From: G965215055 sp965242685
Lineage (GTDB): Bacteria; Pseudomonadota; Gammaproteobacteria; UBA4575
Direction of reading: 5' to 3'
Length of the DNA: 64,000 bases
Assembly: GCA_965242685.1 (NCBI GenBank)
Contig: OZ251487.1
Coordinates: 868,001-932,000 of the forward strand
The translations under genes and the position numbers were made by a program. Below are positions 1 through 9,011 of the stretch, piece by piece. The notes below the pieces were generated by a model that was given only the letters and a program-made list of their open reading frames with translations, was not told the origin of the DNA and made no database searches. Within the stretch, counting starts at the first letter, position 1. Each line of letters starts with the position of its first letter.

Positions 1-509
1 GCGGTAGTTAAAAATAACCATCGCGGCGGTTCATCTTCTCCAAATCCTGCACCGTATCGTCGCATCACTTCAGGCGTATCGCGCTGAGGATCAAAACTGA
101 TACTGATGAGGCGAAGCCGGTCAGCAAAAGCGGGAGTATTTTTGAACCGTTCCTTGATTTTATAGAATACTGCGGTGGATAAAGGACACCCGTTTAAGTC
201 GGTGCAATTACTGTACATGAAAGTAAGCAGTACGATTTTATCGCCAAAAAGATCTTCTAGTTCAAGTTCCTCACCATTGACGTCAAGAATCGTACCGCCA
301 CCTGCCGTACCTAAGCCGGGCAAGGCATAGGTACCGGGCTGGGGAACTTCAAAAGGCAGGTCGGGCGCCCATCCGTTGGCAATCACTTGAATTTCGGCCC
401 TTGCCGCATGAGAACCAGGCAAAAAGGTATCGTCGTCACTCCTCCGGTCGAGACATGCCGTCAACATAAACAACGATACCAGTAGTAAAAGTCTCGCACT
501 GTTTTTCAT
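1..509 (-). CDS. SCO1/SenC-family copper chaperone lipoprotein (C-terminus cut by window edge)
   Basis: The protein begins with a lipoprotein signal ending in the lipobox LTAC (lipidated Cys19), so it should sit in the membrane facing the periplasm. A thioredoxin-like SCO domain follows: the strand KIVLLTFMYSNC, then a Cys pair at residues 102 and 108, and later SISFDPQRDTPEVM, which is typical of SCO1/SenC. The usual SCO motif is CxxxC; here five residues separate the cysteines. The C-terminal part with the metal-binding His lies outside the window. It is downstream of mtoX on the same strand, about 100 bp away. In methanethiol-oxidising bacteria such as Hyphomicrobium an SCO1/senC gene follows mtoX, and MtoX is copper-dependent, so copper delivery to MtoX is the likely role (inference). 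Confidence 0.85.
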   Translation of the reverse strand, partial: MKNSARLLLLVSLFMLTACLDRRSDDDTFLPGSHAARAEIQVIANGWAPDLPFEVPQPGTYALPGLGTAGGGTILDVNGEELELEDLFGDKIVLLTFMYSNCTDLNGCPLSTAVFYKIKERFKNTPAFADRLRLISISFDPQRDTPEVMRRYGAGFGEDEPPRWLFLTT

Positions 510-533
510 TTGCGGATACAGCCTTTCAAAAGC

Positions 534-562
534 AACAAGGCCACCTCGAAGGCGGCCTTGTT
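534..562 (-). terminator. Strong hairpin between mtoX and the SCO gene
   Basis: Two 12-base arms (534-545 and 551-562) pair with one mismatch around a five-base loop. On the minus strand the hairpin is followed by GCTTTTG rather than a long T run. It may be a partial terminator or an RNA-processing stem that lowers SCO expression relative to mtoX. Confidence 0.4.
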
Positions 563-611
563 CAAGTTGTTCAAGCTGTCTGGTTGCATAACTTGCAACA
601 AGGCTACTCCT

Positions 612-1997
612 TTATTCCGTTTGGGACAGCAGCACTTCAGCTTGAGGTTTTTGTGAATACAGTGAGTAGGCACCAAACCTCATCTGGTGTGCGCGCCCCA
701 GCTTGAGTTCATAAAAATCTACCGTGAACTCGTGCGTAAGTTTCTCGCCGTCCCAACTGAACAGCTTGAAAAACTGTTCGTCCTTCTCGCCGGTATTATC
801 CCAATTACCCAACAAGGAAGACGTAAAGTAAGTGCGCTTGCCGTCCCAGCTTTGCGAAATCATGTTGACCTGAGAACCGATTACATGCTCATAAACCTGC
901 TCGGGTTTAAAGGGGTCTTCAATATTAAAAAAGCGGGTTTTGCCATCCAAGAAAGTCTGTACCCAAAGCCCTTTGTCATCCGCAGTGATGGAAATATCAA
1001 CCGGTAGCCAAGTTCCCAAGGGACTGCCTTCGGTGCTGATGCCGCCCACGTCCTTCGCCTGCCATTCGCCCGCCTCATCTTCATAGATCAACCAGATTCT
1101 CGAGGTCAATGCGGTAGTGGTCAAGCAATAGTTATTTCGTGAACCCCACGCGCAGCGGATTTCCAGTGGCGCGCCGGGCACCTCAAAAACTTTCTTGGGT
1201 TTGCGTGTGTGCAGGTCCCAAACCACGACAGTATTACCGAAGCGTTTCATGGCCTCCTCGTCACTTATCATCTCCCCTACATTCATCATGTAGTTGGACC
1301 AACCGGTAAACGAAGAAGTAACCATTATGTTTCGCCTGGGCAAAACACGTACGTCATAGCCGTATCCATCGGCAACGTTGCCTACCTTTTTCGCACCACG
1401 CAAGTCTTCATCGGTTGGCATCCAATGGGCGGCGATAAAGTCGCCCTCATTGGAGTATTCCGCAAGACCGGTGCGTCCGCCATGGTCAACGTTGTTGGAC
1501 AAGGCACTGACCATGATACGGCCCGGTAGTGCATACATGGTGTGCGGCCCTACCATACCGCCAGTCTTCTCAACAAAATCGGTAATAACCTTGTGTAACC
1601 TGGGTTTGGATGGATTGGAATGAACATCAAAGATAAATATCTTGTTGCTGTCCAATCCTCCTGCAAACAGATAACGACGGTCATCAGTGAGGCCGGAATG
1701 GTGGGCCTCGTTGCGTCCCCCCACGGAAAGCACGTTGACTACCTTCCCATAGTGCTCTGAAGCCGGATTGACGGAAACGGTAACCAATTTGTCCTGTTCA
1801 TCTCCCAAACCTTCTACCCCCAACGTCCATATATATACATAGTCTTCTTGACCAACAATTTTTGCCATGTAGGGAGACATGCACGTCTCATCTGCAACGG
1901 CAGCAGAGTGAAAACCAAGCAAAGACACCAGCACGGTACATATAAATGTAAGCGTGCCCCATGCCCATCTGAATTTTAATTTTGTCACTTTCTTCAT
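612..1997 (-). CDS. mtoX: Methanethiol oxidase / selenium-binding protein SBP56 family
   Basis: 461 residues, the usual length for SBP56/MtoX. An N-terminal signal segment (about residues 12-36, ending AAVADE) predicts export to the periplasm, as for bacterial MtoX. The mature start DETCMSPYMAK and the stretches GGRNEAHHSG, VGPHTMYALPG and RCAWGSRNNYC match the seven-bladed SBP56 fold with its conserved His and Cys residues. Known reaction of the family: methanethiol + O2 + H2O to formaldehyde, H2S and H2O2, with copper. The SCO-type gene downstream strengthens the MtoX reading over an uncharacterised selenium-binding protein. With sfnG 19 kb away it suggests the organism degrades methylated sulfur compounds. 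Confidence 0.88.
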   Translation of the reverse strand: MKKVTKLKFRWAWGTLTFICTVLVSLLGFHSAAVADETCMSPYMAKIVGQEDYVYIWTLGVEGLGDEQDKLVTVSVNPASEHYGKVVNVLSVGGRNEAHHSGLTDDRRYLFAGGLDSNKIFIFDVHSNPSKPRLHKVITDFVEKTGGMVGPHTMYALPGRIMVSALSNNVDHGGRTGLAEYSNEGDFIAAHWMPTDEDLRGAKKVGNVADGYGYDVRVLPRRNIMVTSSFTGWSNYMMNVGEMISDEEAMKRFGNTVVVWDLHTRKPKKVFEVPGAPLEIRCAWGSRNNYCLTTTALTSRIWLIYEDEAGEWQAKDVGGISTEGSPLGTWLPVDISITADDKGLWVQTFLDGKTRFFNIEDPFKPEQVYEHVIGSQVNMISQSWDGKRTYFTSSLLGNWDNTGEKDEQFFKLFSWDGEKLTHEFTVDFYELKLGRAHQMRFGAYSLYSQKPQAEVLLSQTE

Positions 1998-2307
1998 CTC
2001 TTATGACTCCGTCTATGGTTTATTTTTCAAGGCCACGGGCCTGAATTTTCTCAAGATTAAAATAACTCCACTAAATCAAAAGGCCACAAACTCTCAATAA
2101 GCTACTTTTACATTATGCCATATCCGTTTTGCTCAATCAAAAGCATGATGTATAAATTTTGGCTTGTAAAGGCAATACCATCGCCAGACAAAAGGTCTAT
2201 AGCCGGCATCCCGCCATATGGACTACCTCCAAAGCCGTTACTGACACAGTAGAAAAATTACCGTCCGACTCGTCTTCGTGAAAAATTCGCTATACTTTAA
2301 CGAAAAA
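1998..2307. other. Intergenic region upstream of mtoX
   Basis: 310 bp without a convincing reading frame. It should hold the mtoX promoter on the minus strand. The only structured signal I see is a possible -24/-12 element at 2172-2186, listed separately. Confidence 0.5.
2172..2186 (-). promoter_or_regulatory. Possible sigma-54 (-24/-12) promoter for mtoX
   Basis: On the minus strand the sequence reads TGGCGATGGTATTGC, giving GG and GC exactly ten bases apart and keeping TGGC and TTGC of the sigma-54 consensus, but the ACG after TGGC is lost. It would start transcription about 160 bases before mtoX. It is much weaker than the two sigma-54 sites at 23.2 and 25.05 kb and may be chance. Confidence 0.22.
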
Positions 2308-2697
2308 CTACTTGTACTGGATATAAGCGAAACGTGGGTCGTCGGGCGGGCCTTCCAAGTCCCCTTCTTCCCGGCCTGGCTGCCACATCAGCACGTCTTC
2401 AATCTTACCCGCCAGCTCAAAATCCTTGTTTGTGACTCCTTTTGCAGCATGATTCATCAGCTTGCACACTACAAAGGCATAGGATACCGTTAAGTCGGGA
2501 TGATGAAATGCCGCCTCTGCCAAATGACCAATAGTATTGACCACCATCAATGTACCCTTCCAACCATGCGTCCTGTATTTTCGACGTATCCACCCGTTTT
2601 CATAAAACCAGGTGGGCAGTTCCTCTGCCAGTCGTTCTTTGATTTGCTCTTCTGAATAGGTCTGTTCTGATTTTATCTCGCGCCACTTTGACATCAT
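2308..2697 (-). CDS. Pterin-4a-carbinolamine dehydratase-like protein
   Basis: The signature FHHPDLTVSY followed by KLMNHAAKGVTNKDFELA matches the HHP...H...GvT..D motif of pterin-4a-carbinolamine dehydratases (PhhB/DCoH), which dehydrate 4a-hydroxytetrahydropterin. At about 129 residues it is longer than the ~100-residue minimum, with a charged N-terminal extension and an acidic, proline-rich tail (EEGDLEGPPDDP). I prefer the tandem ATG codons at 2692-2697, behind a GGGGGTG stretch, over an upstream start. No aromatic-amino-acid hydroxylase is nearby, so the physiological pterin is unknown. Confidence 0.72.
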   Translation of the reverse strand: MMSKWREIKSEQTYSEEQIKERLAEELPTWFYENGWIRRKYRTHGWKGTLMVVNTIGHLAEAAFHHPDLTVSYAFVVCKLMNHAAKGVTNKDFELAGKIEDVLMWQPGREEGDLEGPPDDPRFAYIQYK

Positions 2698-2834
2698 CAC
2701 ACCCCCGTCAATCCGTTCATCCAACTTTAAAAGTGAAACCTACTCTTCAACAAGATAAAAGTATCAGTTTTGCATTCAGTTTGCAGCTTTTTGATAACAT
2801 TCCAGAACACGAAAAGAAATAAACTAAGGTCACC

Positions 2835-3377
2835 ATGTACAAGGAACCGATGACCGTTGCCGGAATGATGGCCGCAAGCTGGGGAATCATCGGATTTTCT
2901 CTGCTACTGGGTTTTTCTACGTGGCGACTCACTCTGAATTCAATTGAAGCGTTACAAATGCCGTTGAATCGGACACACTGGTTAGTATTCGCCATTTTTT
3001 TGGTCTTCATGGTTTACAGCGAAGGCTATAAAGGCTTCCAAAAAAGCTTCTCGCCACGATTTGCCGCGCGATTCAGACATCTCCTGTACAGTGCCACGCC
3101 TATTCAATCCCTGCTGGCACCCCTGTTCTGCATGAGTTATTTCCATGCCACTAAAAGGCGTATTATCGCCACATTTACATTGACTGCGGCGATCATCGCT
3201 TTTATTTTACTATTCAGACTCCTCCCACAGCCATGGCGAGGATTGCTGGATGCGGGCGTTGTGGCCGGATTGATCTGGGGAATGATCACCACCGCCTTAT
3301 TCTGTGTCAAAGTCTTTACTGACAGGACGTTTTGCTACGACGCTGAAATGCCGATAAACTCTAACGGCAACAAGTAG
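2835..3377 (+). CDS. Uncharacterised integral membrane protein
   Basis: 180 residues with about four to five hydrophobic segments (roughly residues 8-28, 48-62, 92-106, 111-130 and 138-160) and basic loops (KGFQKSFSPRFAARFRH, HATKRR). I recognise no catalytic motif or named family. It is followed on the same strand by the ABM-domain gene, so the two may be co-transcribed. Function unknown. Confidence 0.7.
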   Translation: MYKEPMTVAGMMAASWGIIGFSLLLGFSTWRLTLNSIEALQMPLNRTHWLVFAIFLVFMVYSEGYKGFQKSFSPRFAARFRHLLYSATPIQSLLAPLFCMSYFHATKRRIIATFTLTAAIIAFILLFRLLPQPWRGLLDAGVVAGLIWGMITTALFCVKVFTDRTFCYDAEMPINSNGNK

Positions 3378-3403
3378 TGCCAAATATCTACCGGGAGGAC
3401 GTT

Positions 3404-3706
3404 ATGTTTGTTGCTATGAATCGTTTCAAGATCATCCCCGGACGTGAAGAGAAGTTTGCTGAAATATGGAAAAATCGTGAGTCTTTTCTGGATGGAGTCC
3501 CCGGATTCAAGGAATTTCACTTGCTGAGAGGGCTATCCAACGATGAATACACCCTGTTCGCCTCTCATTCAATTTGGGAATCCGAGCAAGCATTCATAAA
3601 CTGGACAAAATCGGAGGCATTTCGCAAAGCCCATGCAAGCGCCGGGAAGGCGCGCTCGGTCTACCTTGATAAACCAGAGTTTGAAGGCTTCAATGCAGTG
3701 CTTTAA
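3404..3706 (+). CDS. Antibiotic-biosynthesis-monooxygenase (ABM) domain protein, HmoA/IsdG-like
   Basis: About 100 residues of a single ferredoxin-like ABM domain: start FVAMNRFKIIPGREEKFAEIWKNRE, then VPGFKEFHLLRG and YTLFASHSIWESEQAFINWTKSEAFRKAH. This is the pattern of HmoA/IsdG-type heme-degrading monooxygenases and related quinol or stress proteins. The start at 3404 is chosen because GGGAGG (3393-3398) lies five bases upstream; a GTG at 3377 would overlap the previous gene's stop codon. Heme degradation is the best-known role of close relatives but is not proven here. Confidence 0.75.
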   Translation: MFVAMNRFKIIPGREEKFAEIWKNRESFLDGVPGFKEFHLLRGLSNDEYTLFASHSIWESEQAFINWTKSEAFRKAHASAGKARSVYLDKPEFEGFNAVL

Positions 3707-3722
3707 GGCAGGGCTATTTCCT

Positions 3723-4580
3723 TCAGCAAGTGCGTATATTCCATGCGATATCAACGGCCTGACGATTTTGCCAAATGTCGTGTACCCGAAATATTCTAAC
3801 CCCTGCCATCACACCAAGCGCGGAGGTGGCACAGGTTGACGGTATTCTTTTACGCGGGTGGTTGCCTGCGCCCATAAAACGCTTGCGACTGGCACCAAGC
3901 AAAACAGGGTAGCCCAATCCAGTTAGCTTGTCTAAATCCTGTAACAGCTTCAGATTATGCACGGTGCGCTTGCCAAAACCAATGCCCGGATCCAGGATGA
4001 TATTTTCTTTCTTTATACCCACGGCGCGCGCCTCATTCGCTCGTTCGCATAAAAAATCCGCGACTTCTCCGGTAACGTCCTCGTAACTGGGATTATCCTG
4101 CATGGTTGCAGGGGTCCCCTGCATGTGCATCAAACAAATCGGCAAATCCCGGCCGGCTGCAAGTTTTAACATCTCTTTATCCTCTTGACCCGCACTGATG
4201 TCATTGAGTAGGTAGGCCCCTGCATCGACAGCGGCCTTGGCGACCGCGGATAAAGTCGTATCAATACTGATATGTACACGCTCGTGCAGTTCTTTACGCA
4301 ACCCTGCAATCACGTCAATGACCCTGCGCTTCTGTTCAGTGGCATCAATACGCTGCGCACCAGGGCGCGTGGACTCTCCACCCACGTCAATAATATCTGC
4401 GCCCTGCTCGGCCATTTCAATACCGCGATGAATCGCATCCTTGGAGGAAGGGTATACACCCCCATCAGAAAAACTGTCGGGCGTGACATTGAGTATGCCC
4501 ATGAGCAAAGGTTTGGAATAGTCAAGCCTCATCATGACATTGCCGCGCAAATTACAGCCAATTGGATTGGAAACTTGCAA
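3723..4580 (-). CDS. folP: Dihydropteroate synthase
   Basis: Joins p-aminobenzoate to 6-hydroxymethyl-dihydropterin diphosphate in folate synthesis (cytosol). The diagnostic N-terminal loop MGILNVTPDSFSDGG, then IDVGGESTRPGA, SIDTTLSAVAKAAVDAGAYLLNDISA, LMHMQGTP and LDPGIGFGK are all present, as is SRKRFMG near the C-terminus. About 285 residues from a TTG start at 4580, directly after the preceding gene's stop; ATG codons at 4530-4535 are alternative starts that would give a short leader. Transcribed in the same direction as lepA and the MBL gene upstream. Confidence 0.95.
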   Translation of the reverse strand: MQVSNPIGCNLRGNVMMRLDYSKPLLMGILNVTPDSFSDGGVYPSSKDAIHRGIEMAEQGADIIDVGGESTRPGAQRIDATEQKRRVIDVIAGLRKELHERVHISIDTTLSAVAKAAVDAGAYLLNDISAGQEDKEMLKLAAGRDLPICLMHMQGTPATMQDNPSYEDVTGEVADFLCERANEARAVGIKKENIILDPGIGFGKRTVHNLKLLQDLDKLTGLGYPVLLGASRKRFMGAGNHPRKRIPSTCATSALGVMAGVRIFRVHDIWQNRQAVDIAWNIRTC

Positions 4581-4583
4581 CCA

Positions 4584-5504
4584 TCATTTTTCAAATCGTA
4601 TCACTTTTATGTTACTCCCCACTACTATCCTCATCAGATCTTCCCCCATGTAAAGCTCTCCTTCATAGTTGTTCTTTAGTTCCTCAAGCAAGGTGTCCTC
4701 GCGGACGCCAATTAGAATGATATGCGTGAGGACTGCGACTCGAGGCTTGGCTTTATGCAGTACGCGTAGCATCTGCGATGAATCGGTATGATAGCGTTTT
4801 ACTTTTTGTAATCGAGGGTTTCTTGCCAGGATGTTGGGTTCGGCAGCAAAGATCTCATGGATCAATACGTCAACGTCGCGGGCGTGTTCGATCAACTCGT
4901 TTGAGTACGTGGTATCGCCGGATATGACTACCGAACGGTCGCCAAAGTCAATTCTGTATCCGTAGGCAGGTTTTACCGGTTCATGCTCAACGTGGAACGC
5001 CGTTACTTTAACGCCGCGTGCCGAATAAACCACACCGGACACAATATCGTCGGCAATCAGCTTGGCTGCATCCTTACTCAGTCCCGTGTTCTGATGCCTG
5101 ATTGAGATATCGTAGGCGTAGGCTTGTTGCAGTTTTTGCACAAAATCCCGTGTGCCTTCCGGGCCGTAAACTCGTAGTGGCTGTTGACGTTGATACAACC
5201 GGCTGGTAAGCCATACATCATCCAATGCCGAAATATGGTCGGCATGCAAATGGGTGATAAAGACTTTGTTGATTTCGGACAAGGGGATATCCAGCTGATG
5301 CAATCTCTGAACAATTCCCCGGCCCGCATCAAATATCAGAAACTCCCCTCCCGCTTCAACGAGTACGGCAGGGCCGGAACGATGCACGTCGGGCCTTGGG
5401 CTACCCGTGCCAAGCAAGGTAACGCGCATGTAGTCGGCATAGGCGATGACGGGATAAAGAAACAACCAACAAAATATAAGTGAGCGTCCCGACACGGTTT
5501 TCAT
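4584..5504 (-). CDS. Secreted MBL-fold metallohydrolase, RNase Z/arylsulfatase-like subgroup
   Basis: 306 residues. A signal peptide (about residues 8-23, ending AYA) is followed by VTLLGTGSPRP and the zinc motif THLHADHISALDD. A later His (FHVEHEP), the Asp in VISGDTTYS and a C-terminal VAVLTHI complete the metal site. The overall layout resembles the RNase Z/arylsulfatase AtsA branch, but the signal peptide argues for a periplasmic hydrolase rather than tRNA processing. The substrate cannot be told from sequence. It lies between lepA and folP on the same strand; its stop is next to the folP start. Confidence 0.82.
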   Translation of the reverse strand: MKTVSGRSLIFCWLFLYPVIAYADYMRVTLLGTGSPRPDVHRSGPAVLVEAGGEFLIFDAGRGIVQRLHQLDIPLSEINKVFITHLHADHISALDDVWLTSRLYQRQQPLRVYGPEGTRDFVQKLQQAYAYDISIRHQNTGLSKDAAKLIADDIVSGVVYSARGVKVTAFHVEHEPVKPAYGYRIDFGDRSVVISGDTTYSNELIEHARDVDVLIHEIFAAEPNILARNPRLQKVKRYHTDSSQMLRVLHKAKPRVAVLTHIILIGVREDTLLEELKNNYEGELYMGEDLMRIVVGSNIKVIRFEK

Positions 5505-5519
5505 GGTGTTTGATGAAAG

Positions 5520-7322
5520 CTATTTGTCTACACGTAAAATAGCCAGAAATGCTTCTTGTGGAATTCCCACTTTACCGATTTTTTTCATGCGTTTTTTACC
5601 TGCCTTCTGCTTTTCCAGCAGTTTCTTTTTGCGCGTTACATCTCCGCCATAGCACTTTGCAGTAACGTTTTTCCGCAACGCCTTGGTTGTCGTCCTGGCA
5701 ATGATTTTCGATCCGACTACAGCTTGAATGGCAACATCATACATCTGTCTGGGAATAATCTCCTTCATCTTAACGGCAAGCTCTCTACCGTAAGATTGTG
5801 CCCGATCTTTGTGTACAACGACCGACAGCGCATCTACTCTTTCGCCATTGATCAGTATGTCTAGTTTAACCAAGGGTACCGCCGAAAAATGTGAAAGATG
5901 GTAATCAAATGAAGCGTAGCCGCGACTCAGCGATTTCAGTTTGTCAAAAAAGTCCAGGACGATCTCGCTCAAAGGCAACTGAAAGATGACCAATACTTGA
6001 TTGCCGTAATAGTGCAAGTTTTTTTGTGTGCCGCGCTTTTCAATACACAAGGTTATCACGCTGCCTACGTATTTATGTGGAACTAGGATTGAGGCAGAGA
6101 TAATCGGCTCTCGAATTTCCTTCACCTTGTTTGCCGCCGGCAAAGCGGACGGATTATGTATGTGTTGAATTTCGCCATCCGTAGTGTGTATTTCATAAAC
6201 TACCGTTGGCGCCGTGGTTATCAACGCCAGTGCATATTCACGCTCAAGACGTTCTTGAACGATCTCCATGTGCAACATACCAAGAAACCCGCATCGAAAA
6301 CCAAACCCCAGCGCGTCGGACGTTTCAGGTTCATACGTAAACGCGGAGTCATTGAGCCGAAGCTTTTCCAGTGCACTTCGAAATGCCGCGTAATCGTCCG
6401 CGTTGACTGGGAATACGCCGGCAAAAACGTTGGGGCGAACTTCTTTGAAACCTTGCAACGGCCGTTTGGCAGGCGCAACAACCGACGTGAACGTGTCCCC
6501 CACTTTTGCTGCGGAAATATCTTTTATCCCGCAAATCACGTAACCGACCTGCCCCGACTTTAGGGTTTTGGACTCGGTACGCTTAGGTGTAAATATACCT
6601 ACCTTTTCAACCTGGTAGTCTCTCCCCGAAGACATCGCCACAACTTTTCCCCCACACTTGATTTCACCCTGCACCACGCGCACCAATGATATGACCCCGA
6701 CGTAACTGTCAAACCACGAGTCAATGATAAGTGCCTTGAGAACGCCGCTTGCCGAACCTTTCCGCGAACTCACAGGGGCGGGAAGTCGTTTTACTATCGC
6801 CTCCAACACATCTTCCACACCTTGTCCAGTTTTGGCGCTCACCAACAAAGGTCGGGAGGCATCGATACCGATAACATCTTCGATCTCAGCTGCAACCTTT
6901 TCTGTATCGGCGGAAGGCAGGTCGATCTTATTTAATACCGGAACGATCTCCAGGCCGAGATCGAGCGCGGTGTAGCAATTTGCGACACTTTGCGCTTCTA
7001 CACCTTGAGACGCATCAACGATAAGCAGTGCCCCTTCACAGGCCGCCAAAGAACGAGAAACTTCGTAAGAGAAATCAACGTGCCCGGGGGTATCGATGAA
7101 ATTAAGTTGATAGATATACCCGTCGTTTGCCCGATAACGCAGTGACACACTTTGGGCTTTTATAGTGATACCACGCTCACGTTCCAGCTCCATGGAATCC
7201 AGCACTTGTTCGCTCATCTCACGTTCGGACAAGCCACCGCAATGCTGAATAAAACGATCCGCTAAAGTGGTCTTGCCATGATCGATGTGTGCGATGATGG
7301 AAAAGTTTCGGATACGCTCCAT
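5520..7322 (-). CDS. lepA: Elongation factor 4 (LepA), ribosome back-translocating GTPase
   Basis: 600 residues, the normal length. G1 motif AHIDHGKTT, switch ERGITIKAQ, G3 DTPGHVDF and G4 NKIDLP are intact, and the LepA-specific C-terminal domain (VVHKDRAQSYGRELAVKMKEIIPRQMYDVAIQAVVGSKIIAR region) is present. It binds ribosomes and affects translation under stress. It sits upstream of the MBL and folP genes and downstream of mucD, as commonly seen next to the rpoE-rse-mucD block in gammaproteobacteria. Confidence 0.98.
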   Translation of the reverse strand: MERIRNFSIIAHIDHGKTTLADRFIQHCGGLSEREMSEQVLDSMELERERGITIKAQSVSLRYRANDGYIYQLNFIDTPGHVDFSYEVSRSLAACEGALLIVDASQGVEAQSVANCYTALDLGLEIVPVLNKIDLPSADTEKVAAEIEDVIGIDASRPLLVSAKTGQGVEDVLEAIVKRLPAPVSSRKGSASGVLKALIIDSWFDSYVGVISLVRVVQGEIKCGGKVVAMSSGRDYQVEKVGIFTPKRTESKTLKSGQVGYVICGIKDISAAKVGDTFTSVVAPAKRPLQGFKEVRPNVFAGVFPVNADDYAAFRSALEKLRLNDSAFTYEPETSDALGFGFRCGFLGMLHMEIVQERLEREYALALITTAPTVVYEIHTTDGEIQHIHNPSALPAANKVKEIREPIISASILVPHKYVGSVITLCIEKRGTQKNLHYYGNQVLVIFQLPLSEIVLDFFDKLKSLSRGYASFDYHLSHFSAVPLVKLDILINGERVDALSVVVHKDRAQSYGRELAVKMKEIIPRQMYDVAIQAVVGSKIIARTTTKALRKNVTAKCYGGDVTRKKKLLEKQKAGKKRMKKIGKVGIPQEAFLAILRVDK

Positions 7323-7402
7323 AAAACTTTGGAGTTAAGCGGAAAATCCTTCAGTCATGGTAAGCAAGGGGCCAGATTATCGTTCATTTTTAATAGCTTT
7401 CA

Positions 7403-8842
7403 CTACTCTTTTTCCGGTACACGCATTGCCAAAAATTCCGGCCCGTGCGGACGTTGAACTAGTAGAGAAAAAAACTTGCCCGGCATCAGGGCCTCGACGC
7501 GCCGTTTGAAATCATCAACGTCATCAATGCGGGTGCCGTCAATCATTTGAATGACGTCACCTTGGCGGACGCCGGCCCGCTTGCCTACATTACTTTTTAC
7601 CTCCAACACGACAAGCCCGCCCTGCTCCAGTTCCATCGTTTTCTTTTCTTCTTCTGTAAGTGCCCGTAGAGATATACCTAAAACGGTGCTTTCAGTCCCT
7701 TCATCGACCTGCTTCCCGCCGGCAAGTAGCGGATCTTTTTCCGGCAGCTGACCAACTTTCAGTCTGAGGGTTTTCATCTTGTCGTCACGCATTACCTTGA
7801 TCGTGACCATTGCGCCAACCTTGGTTTTGCCTACCATCGCCGGCAGGGCGGCAGAGTTTCTTACTTCTTTGCCGTCGTAAGCAAGAATAATGTCTCCCAC
7901 TTTAATTCCTGAGGTTTCGGCCGGGCTATCCGGTAAAATTTTCGCCACCAATGCACCGATGGGCTTTTCCATGCCGAACGATTCAGCCAATTCGCGCGTC
8001 ACTTCCTGGATGTAAACACCCAGCCACCCTCTTGACACATAGCCATTTCTCTTGAGCTGATCCACCACGTCCATTGCATCTTCAATAGGAATTGCAAAAG
8101 ATAGCCCCATGAATCCGCCGGAACGAGTATAGATTTGAGAATTGATCCCCACAACGTTACCTTCCAGGTCAAACAAAGGGCCTCCCGAGTTGCCAGGATT
8201 GATGGCCACGTCAGTCTGAATGAAAGGTACATAGTTTTCGCTTGGCAGACTACGCCCCTTGGCACTTACAATGCCCGTGGTAACGGATGCATCAAAGCCG
8301 AAGGGAGAACCAATCGCCAACACCCACTGGCCAACTTTTACATCATCGGAAGAACCAAGTTTTACAACAGGCAACCCTGTCGCTTCGAGTTTCAGTAAAG
8401 CAATGTCGCTACGCGGGTCACTGCCGACCAATTCGGCGGGCAGCTGCCGGCGGTCGCTCAGCTTTACAATAATCTCATCGGCACCTTTGACGACATGGTG
8501 GTTGGTAATCACGTAACCGTCCGTCGAGAGGATAAAACCGGAACCGAGTGAACGTGAATTGAAAAACTCTTCGCCGTTACCGCCCCGTTCACCAAAAAAT
8601 CTACGTAACAAATCACCAAAAGGCCCTTCTTCAGGAAATTCGGGCATATCCAGCTGCGGAGGGATTGCCTGACTAAGCTTTTTCTGCTTGCTTGTACTGA
8701 TGTTCACTACCGCATCGGCGTTTTCCTCAATTAACTTGGTAAAATCTGGCAGGCTGTAATGGGCATGTGCGTGGATGGTCATTGCAACCAACAACGTTCC
8801 AACGACAAAAGCATTAGCGATAAAAATACTCCATCTCTTCAT
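7403..8842 (-). CDS. mucD: Periplasmic serine protease, DegP/MucD (HtrA) type
   Basis: 479 residues. Signal peptide (residues 1-27, ending HAHAH), trypsin-like protease domain with the triad in TNHHVV (His), SDIALLKLE (Asp) and GNSGGPLF (Ser), then two PDZ domains (about residues 270-370 and 385-475). It degrades misfolded periplasmic proteins and, as MucD in Pseudomonas, limits activation of the RpoE/AlgU pathway. The position after rseB fits a MucD role. Confidence 0.96.
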   Translation of the reverse strand: MKRWSIFIANAFVVGTLLVAMTIHAHAHYSLPDFTKLIEENADAVVNISTSKQKKLSQAIPPQLDMPEFPEEGPFGDLLRRFFGERGGNGEEFFNSRSLGSGFILSTDGYVITNHHVVKGADEIIVKLSDRRQLPAELVGSDPRSDIALLKLEATGLPVVKLGSSDDVKVGQWVLAIGSPFGFDASVTTGIVSAKGRSLPSENYVPFIQTDVAINPGNSGGPLFDLEGNVVGINSQIYTRSGGFMGLSFAIPIEDAMDVVDQLKRNGYVSRGWLGVYIQEVTRELAESFGMEKPIGALVAKILPDSPAETSGIKVGDIILAYDGKEVRNSAALPAMVGKTKVGAMVTIKVMRDDKMKTLRLKVGQLPEKDPLLAGGKQVDEGTESTVLGISLRALTEEEKKTMELEQGGLVVLEVKSNVGKRAGVRQGDVIQMIDGTRIDDVDDFKRRVEALMPGKFFSLLVQRPHGPEFLAMRVPEKE

Positions 8843-9011
8843 TATTTATACTCCGTTTTGATCCTGCATTTACTTACAATGTATAATGGTTATCTACCTT
8901 TGGAATTCCGGACTGAGGTAAGGTAAGCCAACCACACCAGTCTGTAAACTTCATCAAAAGTGAATAAGGCTCTATGTAGAAGCTGCCGTAATTTGCGGTT
9001 CGTATCGTACG

